16,491 bases of DNA, taken from positions 1 to 16,491 of the forward strand of contig DBMH01000343.1 of NCBI GenBank assembly GCA_002297645.1, in the 5' to 3' direction. The notes below the pieces were generated by a model. The model saw only the letters and a list, made by a program, of their open reading frames with translations, made no database searches and had not been told where the DNA came from. Below, piece by piece: positions 6,925 through 15,381 of the stretch (position 1 is the stretch's first letter; each line of letters begins with the position of its first letter). The translations under genes and the position numbers were made by a program. This stretch comes from Rhodanobacteraceae bacterium UBA703. GTDB lineage: Bacteria > Pseudomonadota > Gammaproteobacteria > Xanthomonadales > Rhodanobacteraceae.

Positions 6925-8124
6925 ATGAGCAAGGCCCTGGAAGGAATTCGAATACTCGACCTGACCCACATGCTGTCGGGGCCCTACGCCGGGATGATCC
7001 TGGCCGATCTGGGAGCCGAGACGATCAAGGTCGAGCCGATCGCCGGCGAAGGCACGCGCGCGTTGCTGGCGAGCGATCCGAAGCATTCGTACCGGGGGAT
7101 GGGCGCGTATTTCCTCACGCTGAACCGCAGCAAGAAGAGCGTCTGCATCGACCTCAAGCATCCGCAGGGCGTGGCCGTCTTCCACGACCTCGTGCGCGTG
7201 TCCGACGTGGTCCTCGACAACTTCAGCGCCGGCGTGACCGCCAAGCTCGGCATCGACCACGCGAACCTGAGCCGGATCAACGAGCGCATCATCACCTGCT
7301 CGGTCTCCGGCTTCGGCCAGGACGGTCCCAACTACCTGCGGCCGGCGTTCGACCAGGTCGTGCAGGGCATCGGCGGCGGCATGTCGATCACTGGCGAGAA
7401 CGCCGACCGGCCGATGCGCTCGGGCATCCCGATCGGGGACCTCGGCGGCGGCATGTTCGCGGTGATGGGCGTACTGGCCGCGCTGCAGGCGCGCGAGCGC
7501 CACGGCCGCGGCCAGCACGTGGACATCAGCATGCTCGATTGCCAGATCAGCATGCTGAACTACATGGCGACGATGTACCTGATGAGCGGCGAGAACCCCG
7601 AGCCGCTCGGCAACGGCCACTTCGTCCACGTGCCGTACAACACCTACCGCACCGCCGACGGTTTCATCATCGTCGCGGTGATCTTCGACAGCTTCTGGGA
7701 GCGCCTGGTCGAACTGCTCGACGTCGCGGAATTCCGCGATCCGAAATACCGCCACCAGCCCGGGCGCCTCGCCGACAAGGCGGCCATCGACGCGAGGCTC
7801 GACGATCTCTTCGCGACGCAGAACACCGCCTACTGGGTCGAGCGGCTCAGCTCCGTGCGCGTGCCGTGCGCGCCGGTGAACCGCTTCAGCGAAGCGCTGG
7901 CCGATCCGCAGGTGCTCCACCGCGGCATGGTCGTGGAGATCCCGCACCCCGAGGGTGGTGCCGTGCGTGCGCCGGGCAACCCGATCAAGCTGTCGCTCGA
8001 CGACGGCGCCGAATTCGGCGCGCCGCCGCTGCTCGGCCAGCACACCCGTTCCGTCCTGTCCGACCTGCTCGGATACGACCCGTCGAGGATCGAATCGCTG
8101 CAAGGCGATCGGGTCGTGGCCTGA
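6925..8124 (+). CDS. Family III (CaiB/BaiF) CoA-transferase
   Basis: Family III CoA-transferases move CoA from an acyl-CoA donor to a carboxylic acid without releasing free intermediates. The 399-residue length is typical. Hallmarks are the N-terminal LEGIRILDLTHMLSGPYAGMILADLGAE-type segment (5-32, ending in ADLGAETIKVE), NRSKKSVCIDLKHPQG (67-82), DVVLDNFSAG (94-103), SGFGQDGP (128-135) and the catalytic-Asp region PIGDLGGGMFAVMGVLAALQ with Asp172. The C-terminal part carries RVPCAPVNRFSEALADPQ and a final APPLLGQHTRSVLSDLLGY. GCAGGAG lies 4 nt before the ATG. A single base separates its stop from the lyase gene. The acid substrate is unknown. A role in making the CoA thioester that the adjacent HMG-CoA lyase-type enzyme cleaves is the simplest inference. 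Confidence 0.92.
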   Translation: MSKALEGIRILDLTHMLSGPYAGMILADLGAETIKVEPIAGEGTRALLASDPKHSYRGMGAYFLTLNRSKKSVCIDLKHPQGVAVFHDLVRVSDVVLDNFSAGVTAKLGIDHANLSRINERIITCSVSGFGQDGPNYLRPAFDQVVQGIGGGMSITGENADRPMRSGIPIGDLGGGMFAVMGVLAALQARERHGRGQHVDISMLDCQISMLNYMATMYLMSGENPEPLGNGHFVHVPYNTYRTADGFIIVAVIFDSFWERLVELLDVAEFRDPKYRHQPGRLADKAAIDARLDDLFATQNTAYWVERLSSVRVPCAPVNRFSEALADPQVLHRGMVVEIPHPEGGAVRAPGNPIKLSLDDGAEFGAPPLLGQHTRSVLSDLLGYDPSRIESLQGDRVVA

Positions 8125-8125
8125 C

Positions 8126-9052
8126 GTGTCCGCCGAACGGGTCACCATCAACGAAGTCGGTCCGCGCGACGGCCTGCAGAGCCAGCCGCGCGCACTCGAC
8201 GGCGACCGCCGCCTGGCGATGATCGAAGCGCTCGTCGCGGCCGGCCTGCGCAGCATCGAAGCCGGCAGTTTCGTCTCGCCGAAGGCGGTACCGCAGATGG
8301 CGGGAACGGGCGAACTGTTCGCGCGCCTGCCGCAGCGCGGCGAGGTGCGCTATTCCGCGCTCGTGCCGAACGTGCGTGGCTACGAGCTGGCGCGGGCCGC
8401 CGGCGTCGACACCCTGTCGGTCGTGCTGTCGGCGACCGAGACGATGAACCGCCGCAACATCAACACGGGCCTCGACGAGACGGCGACCGCGTGCGCCGAG
8501 CTGATGGCACGCGCGGTCGCCGACGGCGTGGACGGCTGGGCCTACATCGCGGTCGCGTACGAATGCCCGTTCGAGGGGCCGACGCCGCCGGCGCGGGTCG
8601 AGCGCCTTGCGGAGCGCATGATCGAGGCCGGCGCGCGCAAGCTGATCGTCGCCGACACGATCGGCGCGGCGAATCCGGCGCAGGTCCGCACGCTGACCTC
8701 CGCGCTCGTGCGTGCGTTCGGCGCCGAGCGCATCGCCTGCCACTTCCACGACACGCGCGGCATGGCGCTGGCCAACGTGCTGGCCGCGCTTGAGTTGGGC
8801 GTGCGCGATTTCGACAGTTCGATCGGTGGCCTCGGCGGCTGTCCGTTCTCTCCGGGAGCGAGCGGCAACGTCGCGACCGAGGACGTCGTGCTGATGCTCG
8901 AGTCGATGGGACTGCATACCGGTGTCGACCTGGATGCGCTCGTCGCCGCGGTCGACCGCTGCGCCGAACTGCTCGACAGCCCGCTCGGCGGCCATTCGTT
9001 CCGCTGGCTGCGCCGGCGTGCCGGAACAGCGAGGAAATCCGATCATGCTTGA
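8126..9052 (+). CDS. Hydroxymethylglutaryl-CoA lyase
   Basis: HMG-CoA lyase cleaves 3-hydroxy-3-methylglutaryl-CoA to acetyl-CoA and acetoacetate with a divalent metal in a TIM barrel. In the 308-residue product the key residues are Arg14/Asp15 (VGPRDGLQ), Glu45 (IEAGSFVSPKAVPQM), His206/His208 (HFHDTRG), Cys239 (GGLGGCPFSPGASGN) and Asn248. From remembered human numbering (R41, D42, E72, H233, H235, C266, N275) all are offset by exactly 27, so the barrel aligns without gaps at these sites. The start is a GTG one base after the CoA-transferase stop; its ribosome-binding site is weak, which suggests translational coupling. The 3' end overlaps the next gene by 8 nt. No leucine-pathway genes (methylcrotonyl-CoA carboxylase) are present, so the physiological substrate could be HMG-CoA or a close 3-hydroxy-3-alkyl analogue. 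Confidence 0.92.
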   Translation: MSAERVTINEVGPRDGLQSQPRALDGDRRLAMIEALVAAGLRSIEAGSFVSPKAVPQMAGTGELFARLPQRGEVRYSALVPNVRGYELARAAGVDTLSVVLSATETMNRRNINTGLDETATACAELMARAVADGVDGWAYIAVAYECPFEGPTPPARVERLAERMIEAGARKLIVADTIGAANPAQVRTLTSALVRAFGAERIACHFHDTRGMALANVLAALELGVRDFDSSIGGLGGCPFSPGASGNVATEDVVLMLESMGLHTGVDLDALVAAVDRCAELLDSPLGGHSFRWLRRRAGTARKSDHA

Positions 9053-10031
9053 CCGTTTCACCCATTTCGCCGCCCGGCTTTCGCCGTGGGTCGTGATCGC
9101 CGGCCTCGCGTACGCGGCGGTCTTCGTCGAAGTCGACGTCTCGACCGAACCGATGCCGCAACCGTTCGTCGAGGGACGCGACCTGTTCTTCGGCAGCACC
9201 TCCGCAGGCGGCCGCCTCTGGTTCGTCGGACAGGACGGCGCGCTGCTGTCGATGGACGAGACGTCGCGCCAGTGGCAGCGCACGCAGATGCAGCCGGTGG
9301 CGAACCTGCAGGCCATCGCGGCCTCGGACAAGGGCGTGCTCGTGGCGGTCGGCAACGGTGGCCGTTACTGGGTCCGCAACGGCGATGGCGCCTGGACCAC
9401 GCAGGTGCTGCCGGTCGGCGAGGTCGGCAACAAGCTCGTCGACGTCGCATTCTTCCACGGCCGCTTCTGGATCGTCGGCGAGATGGGCGCGCTGTTCCGC
9501 TCCGATGCGGACGGCACGAACTGGACGCGTCTGCGCGACGCCGACGACGTTGCATTCAACCGCATCCGTCCCGGCCCGCGCGGTTCGGTGTGGATCGCCG
9601 CCGAATTCGGCCGTCTGCTGCACAGCGAGGACGACGGAGCCACCTGGCTCAGCCAGGACCTCGGTGAGGAAAGCCTGCAGTCGATCGCTTTCGCGGGTGA
9701 CGACGGTGTCGTCGTCGGCAACCGCGGGCAGGCATTCCATACGACCGACGGCGGCAGCCGCTGGCAGCCGGTGGCGCCGTTCACGAGCGAACACCTGTAC
9801 GACGTGCTCGCCCAGGCGGGCGGCTGGCTCACGCTCGGCGACCGCGGCGTGCTGTTCGCGGGAGAGGGCGGCACCGCGCGCTGGCGGGCGCTGGCGCCGG
9901 ACGGCTTCGGCAAGGCCTACCACGTGCGCCTGGTCGCGGCGGGCGATGGAAACGTCGCGGTCGGCCGTGGCATCGGACTGCTGGAGGCCGACGGCAACTA
10001 CCGGCGCTGGCCGGAAGGAGTGCAGCCATGA
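9045..10031 (+). CDS. Membrane-anchored YCF48/BNR-type beta-propeller protein
   Basis: The 328-residue product has one N-terminal hydrophobic segment (SPWVVIAGLAYAAVFVEV, about 13-30) that would anchor it in the inner membrane with a periplasmic body. The body repeats a blade motif roughly every 40-45 residues: RLWFVGQDGALLSMDETSRQWQR, GVLVAVGNGGRYWVRNGDGAWT, RFWIVGEMGALFRSDADGTNWTR, SVWIAAEFGRLLHSEDDGATWLS and DGVVVGNRGQAFHTTDGGSRWQ (each abbreviated to its core here). The xVGxxGxxxxSxDxGxxW pattern is typical of YCF48/BNR propellers. These act as assembly or binding scaffolds. ATG at 9045 overlaps the lyase stop, with GAGGA 9 nt upstream, and its own stop overlaps the RND gene start as ATGA. 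This coupling makes it a likely accessory subunit of the transporter. Confidence 0.82.
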   Translation: MLDRFTHFAARLSPWVVIAGLAYAAVFVEVDVSTEPMPQPFVEGRDLFFGSTSAGGRLWFVGQDGALLSMDETSRQWQRTQMQPVANLQAIAASDKGVLVAVGNGGRYWVRNGDGAWTTQVLPVGEVGNKLVDVAFFHGRFWIVGEMGALFRSDADGTNWTRLRDADDVAFNRIRPGPRGSVWIAAEFGRLLHSEDDGATWLSQDLGEESLQSIAFAGDDGVVVGNRGQAFHTTDGGSRWQPVAPFTSEHLYDVLAQAGGWLTLGDRGVLFAGEGGTARWRALAPDGFGKAYHVRLVAAGDGNVAVGRGIGLLEADGNYRRWPEGVQP

Positions 10032-12436
10032 GCCGCATCACGGACCTGGCCGGCGCCGTCTCGTCGTTCTCGATCCGCCACCGCGTCGGCGTCTGCATCG
10101 CCATCGCGCTGGTCACGCTGTTCTTCGGCGCCTGCCTCGCGCGCCTGGACGTGCGCACGCGTTTCGGCGACATGGTTCCCCACGACCACCCCTACGTGAA
10201 GGTGCACCAGAAGTACCAGGAGAACTTCGCCGCGAGCAATCGCGTCACGATCCTGGTGCGTTCGCTCGACGGCGACATCTTCAGAATGCCGGTACTGCAG
10301 GAGATCCGGCGCATCACCTACGACCTGCAGCAGGTGCACGGCGTCAATCCGTTGCAGATCACCTCGCTCGCGTCGAAGAAGCTCAAGCGCGTGGACGCGT
10401 CCAGCGAGGGCATCGAGACGCAGCCGATGATGTGGCCCGACCTGCCGAAGACGCAGGCCGAGATCGACGCGCTGCGCCAGGCCGTGCTGAACAACCCGAT
10501 GGTGTACGGCCTCTACGTCGACGCCGAGCTGAAATCGGCATTGATCCAGGTCGACTTCCACGACCATCTGGTCGACTACGGCCGGATCTTCCCGGAAGTC
10601 CAGGCGATCCTCGACGCGTCGCCCGCGAAGGGACAGGTCAGCCTGCACCTCGTCGGCGAGCCGATCCTGTACGGCTGGGTCGCGCACTACCTCGGCGAGA
10701 CGGTCGCGATCTCGCTGCTGTCGCTGGCCGCGATGCTCGTGCTGCTGTTCGTCATCAGCCGTACCTGGCGCGGCACCTTGCTGCCGCTGCTGGCGGGACT
10801 CGTCTCGGCGACCTGGGCGCTCGGCGTCGGCAGCCTGCTCGGCTACAACTTCGATCCGCTGGTCATCGTCGTCGCGTTCATCATCACCGCGCGCGCGTTC
10901 TCGCATTCGGTGCAGCTGATCACGCGCTTCGACGACCTCGCCGTCGGCGAATCGGTCGAGCCGCGACGGGCGGCGGAGCAGAGCATGCGCGAGCTGTTCC
11001 GCCCGGGCATGCTCGGCCTCTATGCGGACGCCGGCGCGATCCTCTGCGTGATCCTCACGCCGATCCCGCTGATGCACAAGGTCGCGATCATCGGCGCCGT
11101 CTGGGTCATGACGATCGCGGTCTCGGCGGTGGTCCTGACGCCGGTGCTGCTGTCGTGGGTGAAGCGCCCGGACCGCTACATCCACCCGCTGCGGCTGGAC
11201 GGCGTGCTCGGGTTGTTCACGCGCTCGGCCACCTGGGTGGCGACGACCCGCGCGCGCTACGCCGTCGCGCCCGTGATGCTGGTCCTGCTCGGCGGCTTCC
11301 TGTTCGAGGCGACGCGGATCACCGTCGGCGATGCCAGCGACGGTTCGCCGATCCTGTGGCAGGACTCCTCGTTCAACCGCGACAGCGCGCTGATAAACGC
11401 GCTGTATCCGGGCTCGGAACAGATGTTCGTCGCCGTCGAGGGCAAGGACGCCGATGCGCTGAAGCAACCGGAAGTGCTCGACTGGATGCGCCGCTTCTCG
11501 CGCTACATGGAGCGCCAGCCGGAGATCGGCGGCAGCGTGTCGCTGGCCGACATCGTCGCCGAGATCCGCCGCAACCTGCACGAGGGCAACCCGCGCTATC
11601 GCGAGCTCGGCGCGGACGCCGGCGAGAACGGCGAACTGGTCAGCTTCTACATGCAGGGCGCCGACCCGGACGACCTGAACCAGTTCAGCGACGTGCAGTT
11701 CCGCAACGGTGCGGTGACGCTGTTCTTCCGCGACCACAAGGGCGAGACGCTGCGCCGCGCGATCCACCACGGCAAGCAGTTCATCGCCGAGAACCCGATG
11801 CCGCAGGCCGAGGCGAAGCTGGCGGGCGGCGTGCTCGGCATCACTGCGGCGGTCAACGAGATCCTGCTGCGCGACCAGATCGAGGCGATCGCGCTGGCCT
11901 TCCTCGTCGTCGTGCTGTGCTGCCTCGTCGTCTACCGCTCGTCGGTCAGCGGCATCTTCTTCATCGTGCCGGTCGCGATCTCCAACGTCGTGACGTTCGC
12001 CTACATGGCCTGGCACGGCATCGGCATGAGCATCAGCACCTTGCCGGTGGTCGCGCTCGGCATCGGGCTCGGTGTCGACTACGCGTTCTACATCGTCGAC
12101 GCGATCAAGGAGCACCTGGAGAAGCATCCCGAGGCCTCGCCGATGGACGCGGTACGCCAGTCGCTCGGCTCGGCCGGCCGCGGCGTGATCCTGACTGCGC
12201 TGACGCTCGCCGCCGGCGTGCTGCTCTGGTCCGGCTCGTCGCTTCGCTTCCAGGCGGAAATGGGAATCCTGATCGGCCTCTGGCTGATGGTTTCCGCCTT
12301 CACCTCGTTGTTCGTCATGCCGTCCCTCGCGCTGGTGTTCAAGCCCGATTTCATCTTCGGGAACGCGGGTGGCGGCACCACGGCGAACGAGATCCGCAGT
12401 CGTCAAGAACCATGCATCCAGAGGGGGACGGTATGA
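10028..12436 (+). CDS. RND/MMPL-superfamily transporter
   Basis: The 802-residue protein has the duplicated RND layout: TM1 at about 20-38 (VGVCIAIALVTLFFGACLA), a periplasmic loop, a bundle of five helices (about 228-400), a second single helix near 420, a second loop and a final bundle (about 615-775). The second bundle carries GIGLGVDYAFYIVDAIKE with Asp684-Tyr685, the usual proton-relay pair. The equivalent place in the first bundle reads ARAFSHSVQLITRF with no acidic residue (His293), so the halves are asymmetric. Length is shorter than AcrB-type pumps (about 1030) and closer to lipid/hopanoid transporters such as HpnN or MMPL. AAGGAG lies 7 nt before the ATG, which overlaps the propeller stop. 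The stop overlaps the DUF1302 start. No membrane-fusion adaptor is encoded here. A hydrophobic cargo is likely, its identity unknown. Confidence 0.93.
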   Translation: MSRITDLAGAVSSFSIRHRVGVCIAIALVTLFFGACLARLDVRTRFGDMVPHDHPYVKVHQKYQENFAASNRVTILVRSLDGDIFRMPVLQEIRRITYDLQQVHGVNPLQITSLASKKLKRVDASSEGIETQPMMWPDLPKTQAEIDALRQAVLNNPMVYGLYVDAELKSALIQVDFHDHLVDYGRIFPEVQAILDASPAKGQVSLHLVGEPILYGWVAHYLGETVAISLLSLAAMLVLLFVISRTWRGTLLPLLAGLVSATWALGVGSLLGYNFDPLVIVVAFIITARAFSHSVQLITRFDDLAVGESVEPRRAAEQSMRELFRPGMLGLYADAGAILCVILTPIPLMHKVAIIGAVWVMTIAVSAVVLTPVLLSWVKRPDRYIHPLRLDGVLGLFTRSATWVATTRARYAVAPVMLVLLGGFLFEATRITVGDASDGSPILWQDSSFNRDSALINALYPGSEQMFVAVEGKDADALKQPEVLDWMRRFSRYMERQPEIGGSVSLADIVAEIRRNLHEGNPRYRELGADAGENGELVSFYMQGADPDDLNQFSDVQFRNGAVTLFFRDHKGETLRRAIHHGKQFIAENPMPQAEAKLAGGVLGITAAVNEILLRDQIEAIALAFLVVVLCCLVVYRSSVSGIFFIVPVAISNVVTFAYMAWHGIGMSISTLPVVALGIGLGVDYAFYIVDAIKEHLEKHPEASPMDAVRQSLGSAGRGVILTALTLAAGVLLWSGSSLRFQAEMGILIGLWLMVSAFTSLFVMPSLALVFKPDFIFGNAGGGTTANEIRSRQEPCIQRGTV

Positions 12437-14106
12437 AAAACGCACGTCGGGTCTCGGTGGCGAGACCGCGAAAGCTGCACGTGGCCTGCGCTTCGGCGCT
12501 GCTCGGCCTGGGCCTGTCCGCGGGCGCCAGGGCGGAGGACGGATTCCTCGAAGGCTGGGAGGTCAGCGGCTACCTGCGCGGCCACCTGTCGATGAACCTG
12601 CAGAATCCCTACCTCGCCGACCCGACCAACAACGGGGCGCCGAAAGGGGACTACCAGTACGACGTGTCGATGCTGCGCGGCAGCGCCAGGCTGAACCTGT
12701 TCAAGGACTTCGGCAATTCCAAGGTCAACCTCTCGCTGCGCGGCTCGCAGGAAGTCGAGACGAGCTACCTGAAGGACCTGCAGAAGGTGGCCGACCAGTA
12801 CGCGGCGACCGACCTGTTCAGCCACCGCACGCGCTCCAGCGTCGACCTGATGGACGACGTCTACAACAAGGCCGAGGTGCGCGAATTCTGGTGGCAGACC
12901 GACCTGCGGCCCGGCACCACGATCAAGCTCGGCAAGCAGCAGGTCGTGTGGGGCGAGACGGACTTCTTCCAGTCGCTCGACGTGATCCATGGCTACGACT
13001 TCCGCTGGCGCTCCTTCCTCGAGGCGGAGAACGAAGAACTGCGCAAGCCGCTGTGGATGGCGAACGTCGTGCAGCGCTTCGATGCGGTCGAAGGCAGCCT
13101 GCAGTTCGTCTACATCCCCGGACGCATGAACCCGGCGGACCAGCGCGGCAACAACTACGACGTCGAGGGCGGCCGCTGGGCGAACACGCCGAACCGCGGC
13201 ATCACCTTCGCCGCCGCGCCGTTCGGCGCCGACGTGCCGTACAACTACGACCACAGCGACGCGCGCATGGACGATGCCGCGCTCGGTCTGCGCTGGAAGG
13301 CCGTCGCCGGCAAGTGGGAATACTCGCTGGGCTGGTTCCAGGGCCCGTCGCAGGTGCCGGTCATCAACCCGAATCCGGACAACCCGCTCGGCGTGGGCAA
13401 CGCGAGCAGCGGCCGCAGCTTCCTCGGCGCGTGGCACGGCGAATACCGCTCCGATCGCAGTTCGACGGTCGGCGAGCTGATCTTCCCGCAGCTCAACGTG
13501 TTCGGCGCAACCGCCAACCGCTACCTCGAAGGGCTCGACGCGGTGTTCTCGGTCGAGGCGTCCTACATCCCGGACAACACCTTCAACGTCGGCGTCCAGG
13601 CCGGCGAGGCGGGCGGCTGCGCCTTCTTCCCCGGCTTCTGCGGCGTGGTCGAGCGCGACACGGTCAAGCTGATGCTGCGCATGGACAAGCAGGTCAACCT
13701 GACCTCGTTCCTGAAGACGAGCCGGCCGTCGTTCCTGTCGGTGCAGCTGTTCGACACCTGGATCCTCGACTACGACCGCAGGGACGAGATCGTGAACCTG
13801 GCGGGCTTCGGTGGCCGCACCAAGCAGCACTCGGCGATCCTGACCGCGATCCTCGCCATGAACTACCACAGCGACCGCATCAACCCGACGCTGGCGGTCG
13901 GCACCGACCTCAGCTACGGCGGCGGCTTCGTGATCCCCAGTGTCGAGTTCGCCTACGGCAACCACTGGCGCATCAAGGCCGAGGCCGACCTGTTCTTCAA
14001 CCGCACCAGCCAGAAGCGCGCGCTGACCGGCTTCAACGACACGAACCTGTTCGGCTACTTCGCCGGCAACAACCAACTGTCCGTCCGCGTGACGTACCAG
14101 TTCTGA
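12433..14106 (+). CDS. DUF1302-family outer-membrane beta-barrel protein
   Basis: This 557-residue protein has an extended signal peptide (MKNARRVSVARPRKLHVACA onwards, cleavage near ARA-ED at 34-35) and long runs of alternating-hydrophobicity strands. It ends in an aromatic barrel terminus (QLSVRVTYQF), as expected for an outer-membrane porin-like barrel. The signature GKQQVVWGETDFFQSLDV (from residue 167) matches the DUF1302 family. The family commonly occurs with DUF1329 and an RND transporter, where outer-membrane passage of hydrophobic compounds is suspected but not firmly established. The ATG overlaps the RND stop (ATGA), preceded by a GAGGGG ribosome-binding site. The same frame stays open far upstream (to 9358) through two other genes, but that part is antisense-like in composition and the start here is clear. 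Confidence 0.88.
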   Translation: MKNARRVSVARPRKLHVACASALLGLGLSAGARAEDGFLEGWEVSGYLRGHLSMNLQNPYLADPTNNGAPKGDYQYDVSMLRGSARLNLFKDFGNSKVNLSLRGSQEVETSYLKDLQKVADQYAATDLFSHRTRSSVDLMDDVYNKAEVREFWWQTDLRPGTTIKLGKQQVVWGETDFFQSLDVIHGYDFRWRSFLEAENEELRKPLWMANVVQRFDAVEGSLQFVYIPGRMNPADQRGNNYDVEGGRWANTPNRGITFAAAPFGADVPYNYDHSDARMDDAALGLRWKAVAGKWEYSLGWFQGPSQVPVINPNPDNPLGVGNASSGRSFLGAWHGEYRSDRSSTVGELIFPQLNVFGATANRYLEGLDAVFSVEASYIPDNTFNVGVQAGEAGGCAFFPGFCGVVERDTVKLMLRMDKQVNLTSFLKTSRPSFLSVQLFDTWILDYDRRDEIVNLAGFGGRTKQHSAILTAILAMNYHSDRINPTLAVGTDLSYGGGFVIPSVEFAYGNHWRIKAEADLFFNRTSQKRALTGFNDTNLFGYFAGNNQLSVRVTYQF

Positions 14107-14117
14107 GGAGCATCGCG

Positions 14118-15371
14118 ATGAGAAACCTCGTATCCCCCTTCGTCCTGGCGGCGCTCTCCTGCGCCGCGACGGCGGCGCACGCGGCCGAACTGAAACCCGG
14201 CACCGTCCTGAACGCGTCCAACCTCGCCGGACACCTGTCCGACAGTTTCGAGAGCCACGCGATCGCCGACCTGCTGACCGATCGAATGCAGAAGCTGATC
14301 AAGGACGAAGGGCTCACGATCACGTTGAAGGCCTCGCAGTCGGTCGAGCTCGGCCGCGACTACCTCAAGGCGACGCAGGACAACGCCGGCAAGGCGACGT
14401 ACAACCACGACACGCGCCTCGTCGAAGGCTGGGTCGGCGGCATCCCGTTCCCGAAGGTCGAGGCGAGCGATCCCGACGCGGCAGCCAAGCTGATCTGGAA
14501 CCACCACTACGCGCAGCCGATCAAGAACCTGCAGGACTACCCGAAGTTCGCGTACCTGTTCATCGGCGAAAAGGGCGGGCTCGAGCGGCGGCAGGAATGG
14601 GCGTTCCAGCGCTACTACATGAAGGGCCGCCTCGGCGTCGAACCCGCCGTCGAGGGCGATGGCTCGGTGCTGACCAAGACCCTGCTGTATGCGACCTACC
14701 CGAGCGACATCCGCGGCCTCGGCCTGTTCACCGTGCGCTACGACTCGCCCAAGCTCGAGGACTCGTGGGCCTACCTGAAGTCCGTGCGGCGCACGCGGCG
14801 CCTGTCCGGCGGCACCTGGATGGATCCGATCGGCGGCACCGACCAGCTCAACGACGACATCGAGATCTTCAACGCGCATCCGAGCTGGTACGCCGACTAC
14901 AAGCTGATCGGCAAGCGCTGGATCCTCGCCGTCGCCAATTCGACGACGAAGACCTGGGACCCGAAGGGAAGCGGCAGCGCGGAGTTCCCCGTCATCGACC
15001 TCGACGGCGCTCCGCACTGGAATCCGAAGGACGGCTGGGAACCGCGAGAGGTCTGGGTCATCGAGGCCGTCACGCCGCCCGAGCACCCGTACAGCAAGAA
15101 GGTGCTGTACATGGACGCGCAGTTCCCGCGCTTCTACCAGGCCGAGGCCTACGACCGCAAAGGCGACTTCTGGAAGTGGATGAACTACCACCTCAAGACG
15201 ATCAAGACCGAGGACGGCGACAAGGGAATCATCTCGGCGGCCGGCTTCACGATCGACTACCAGCGCCGCCACGGCACGGTATTCATCCTGTCCGACTCGG
15301 CCAGGCTCAACACGCCCGGGATCAAGGCCGAGAACGTGAACCTGGGCGAGCTGGAGAAGGCGGCGCGCTGA
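14118..15371 (+). CDS. DUF1329-family periplasmic/outer-membrane-associated protein
   Basis: The 417-residue product begins with a Sec signal peptide (MRNLVSPFVLAALSCAATAA, cleavage near AHA-AE at 22-23). No lipobox places a Cys at the cleavage site, so it is not an obvious lipoprotein. Family features are GWVGGIPFP (about 104-112), NHHYAQPIKNLQ, YMKGRLGVEP, the Arg/Gly-rich SVRRTRRLSGGTWMDPIGG and EVWVIEAVTPPEHPYSKKVLYMD. DUF1329 proteins are annotated as related in fold to LolA/LolB-type lipid carriers. GAGGAG sits 7 nt before the ATG, 11 nt after the DUF1302 stop. Together with the RND transporter and DUF1302 barrel it would complete a trans-envelope path for a lipid-like cargo. It is the last gene before the repeat cluster. 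Confidence 0.88.
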   Translation: MRNLVSPFVLAALSCAATAAHAAELKPGTVLNASNLAGHLSDSFESHAIADLLTDRMQKLIKDEGLTITLKASQSVELGRDYLKATQDNAGKATYNHDTRLVEGWVGGIPFPKVEASDPDAAAKLIWNHHYAQPIKNLQDYPKFAYLFIGEKGGLERRQEWAFQRYYMKGRLGVEPAVEGDGSVLTKTLLYATYPSDIRGLGLFTVRYDSPKLEDSWAYLKSVRRTRRLSGGTWMDPIGGTDQLNDDIEIFNAHPSWYADYKLIGKRWILAVANSTTKTWDPKGSGSAEFPVIDLDGAPHWNPKDGWEPREVWVIEAVTPPEHPYSKKVLYMDAQFPRFYQAEAYDRKGDFWKWMNYHLKTIKTEDGDKGIISAAGFTIDYQRRHGTVFILSDSARLNTPGIKAENVNLGELEKAAR

Positions 15372-15381
15372 CACGCGGGTT

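Noticed and set aside
6343..8256. Minus-strand 637-residue open frame opposite the CoA-transferase and part of its neighbours
   Set aside because: Shadow of GC-rich codons; low-complexity Ala/Val/Arg/Asp/His composition and no start signal. The plus strand encodes unmistakable family motifs.
9358..12432. A plus-strand frame open upstream of the DUF1302 gene, potentially giving a 1582-residue protein
   Set aside because: This part overlaps the propeller and RND genes in another frame, is Arg/Ala/Gly-rich without domain features, and has no ribosome-binding site. The DUF1302 start at 12433 has a signal peptide and a coupling overlap.
9998..12445. Minus-strand 815-residue open frame antisense to the RND gene
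   Set aside because: The composition (His/Arg/Asp/Val/Gln-rich, no hydrophobic core or motif) is what the reverse of a GC-rich coding sequence yields, while the plus strand has clear TM segments and the GVDY motif.
12403..14076. Minus-strand 557-residue open frame antisense to DUF1302
   Set aside because: It mirrors the sense gene's extent and has the same antisense-type composition. The sense strand has a signal peptide, family motif and C-terminal Phe.
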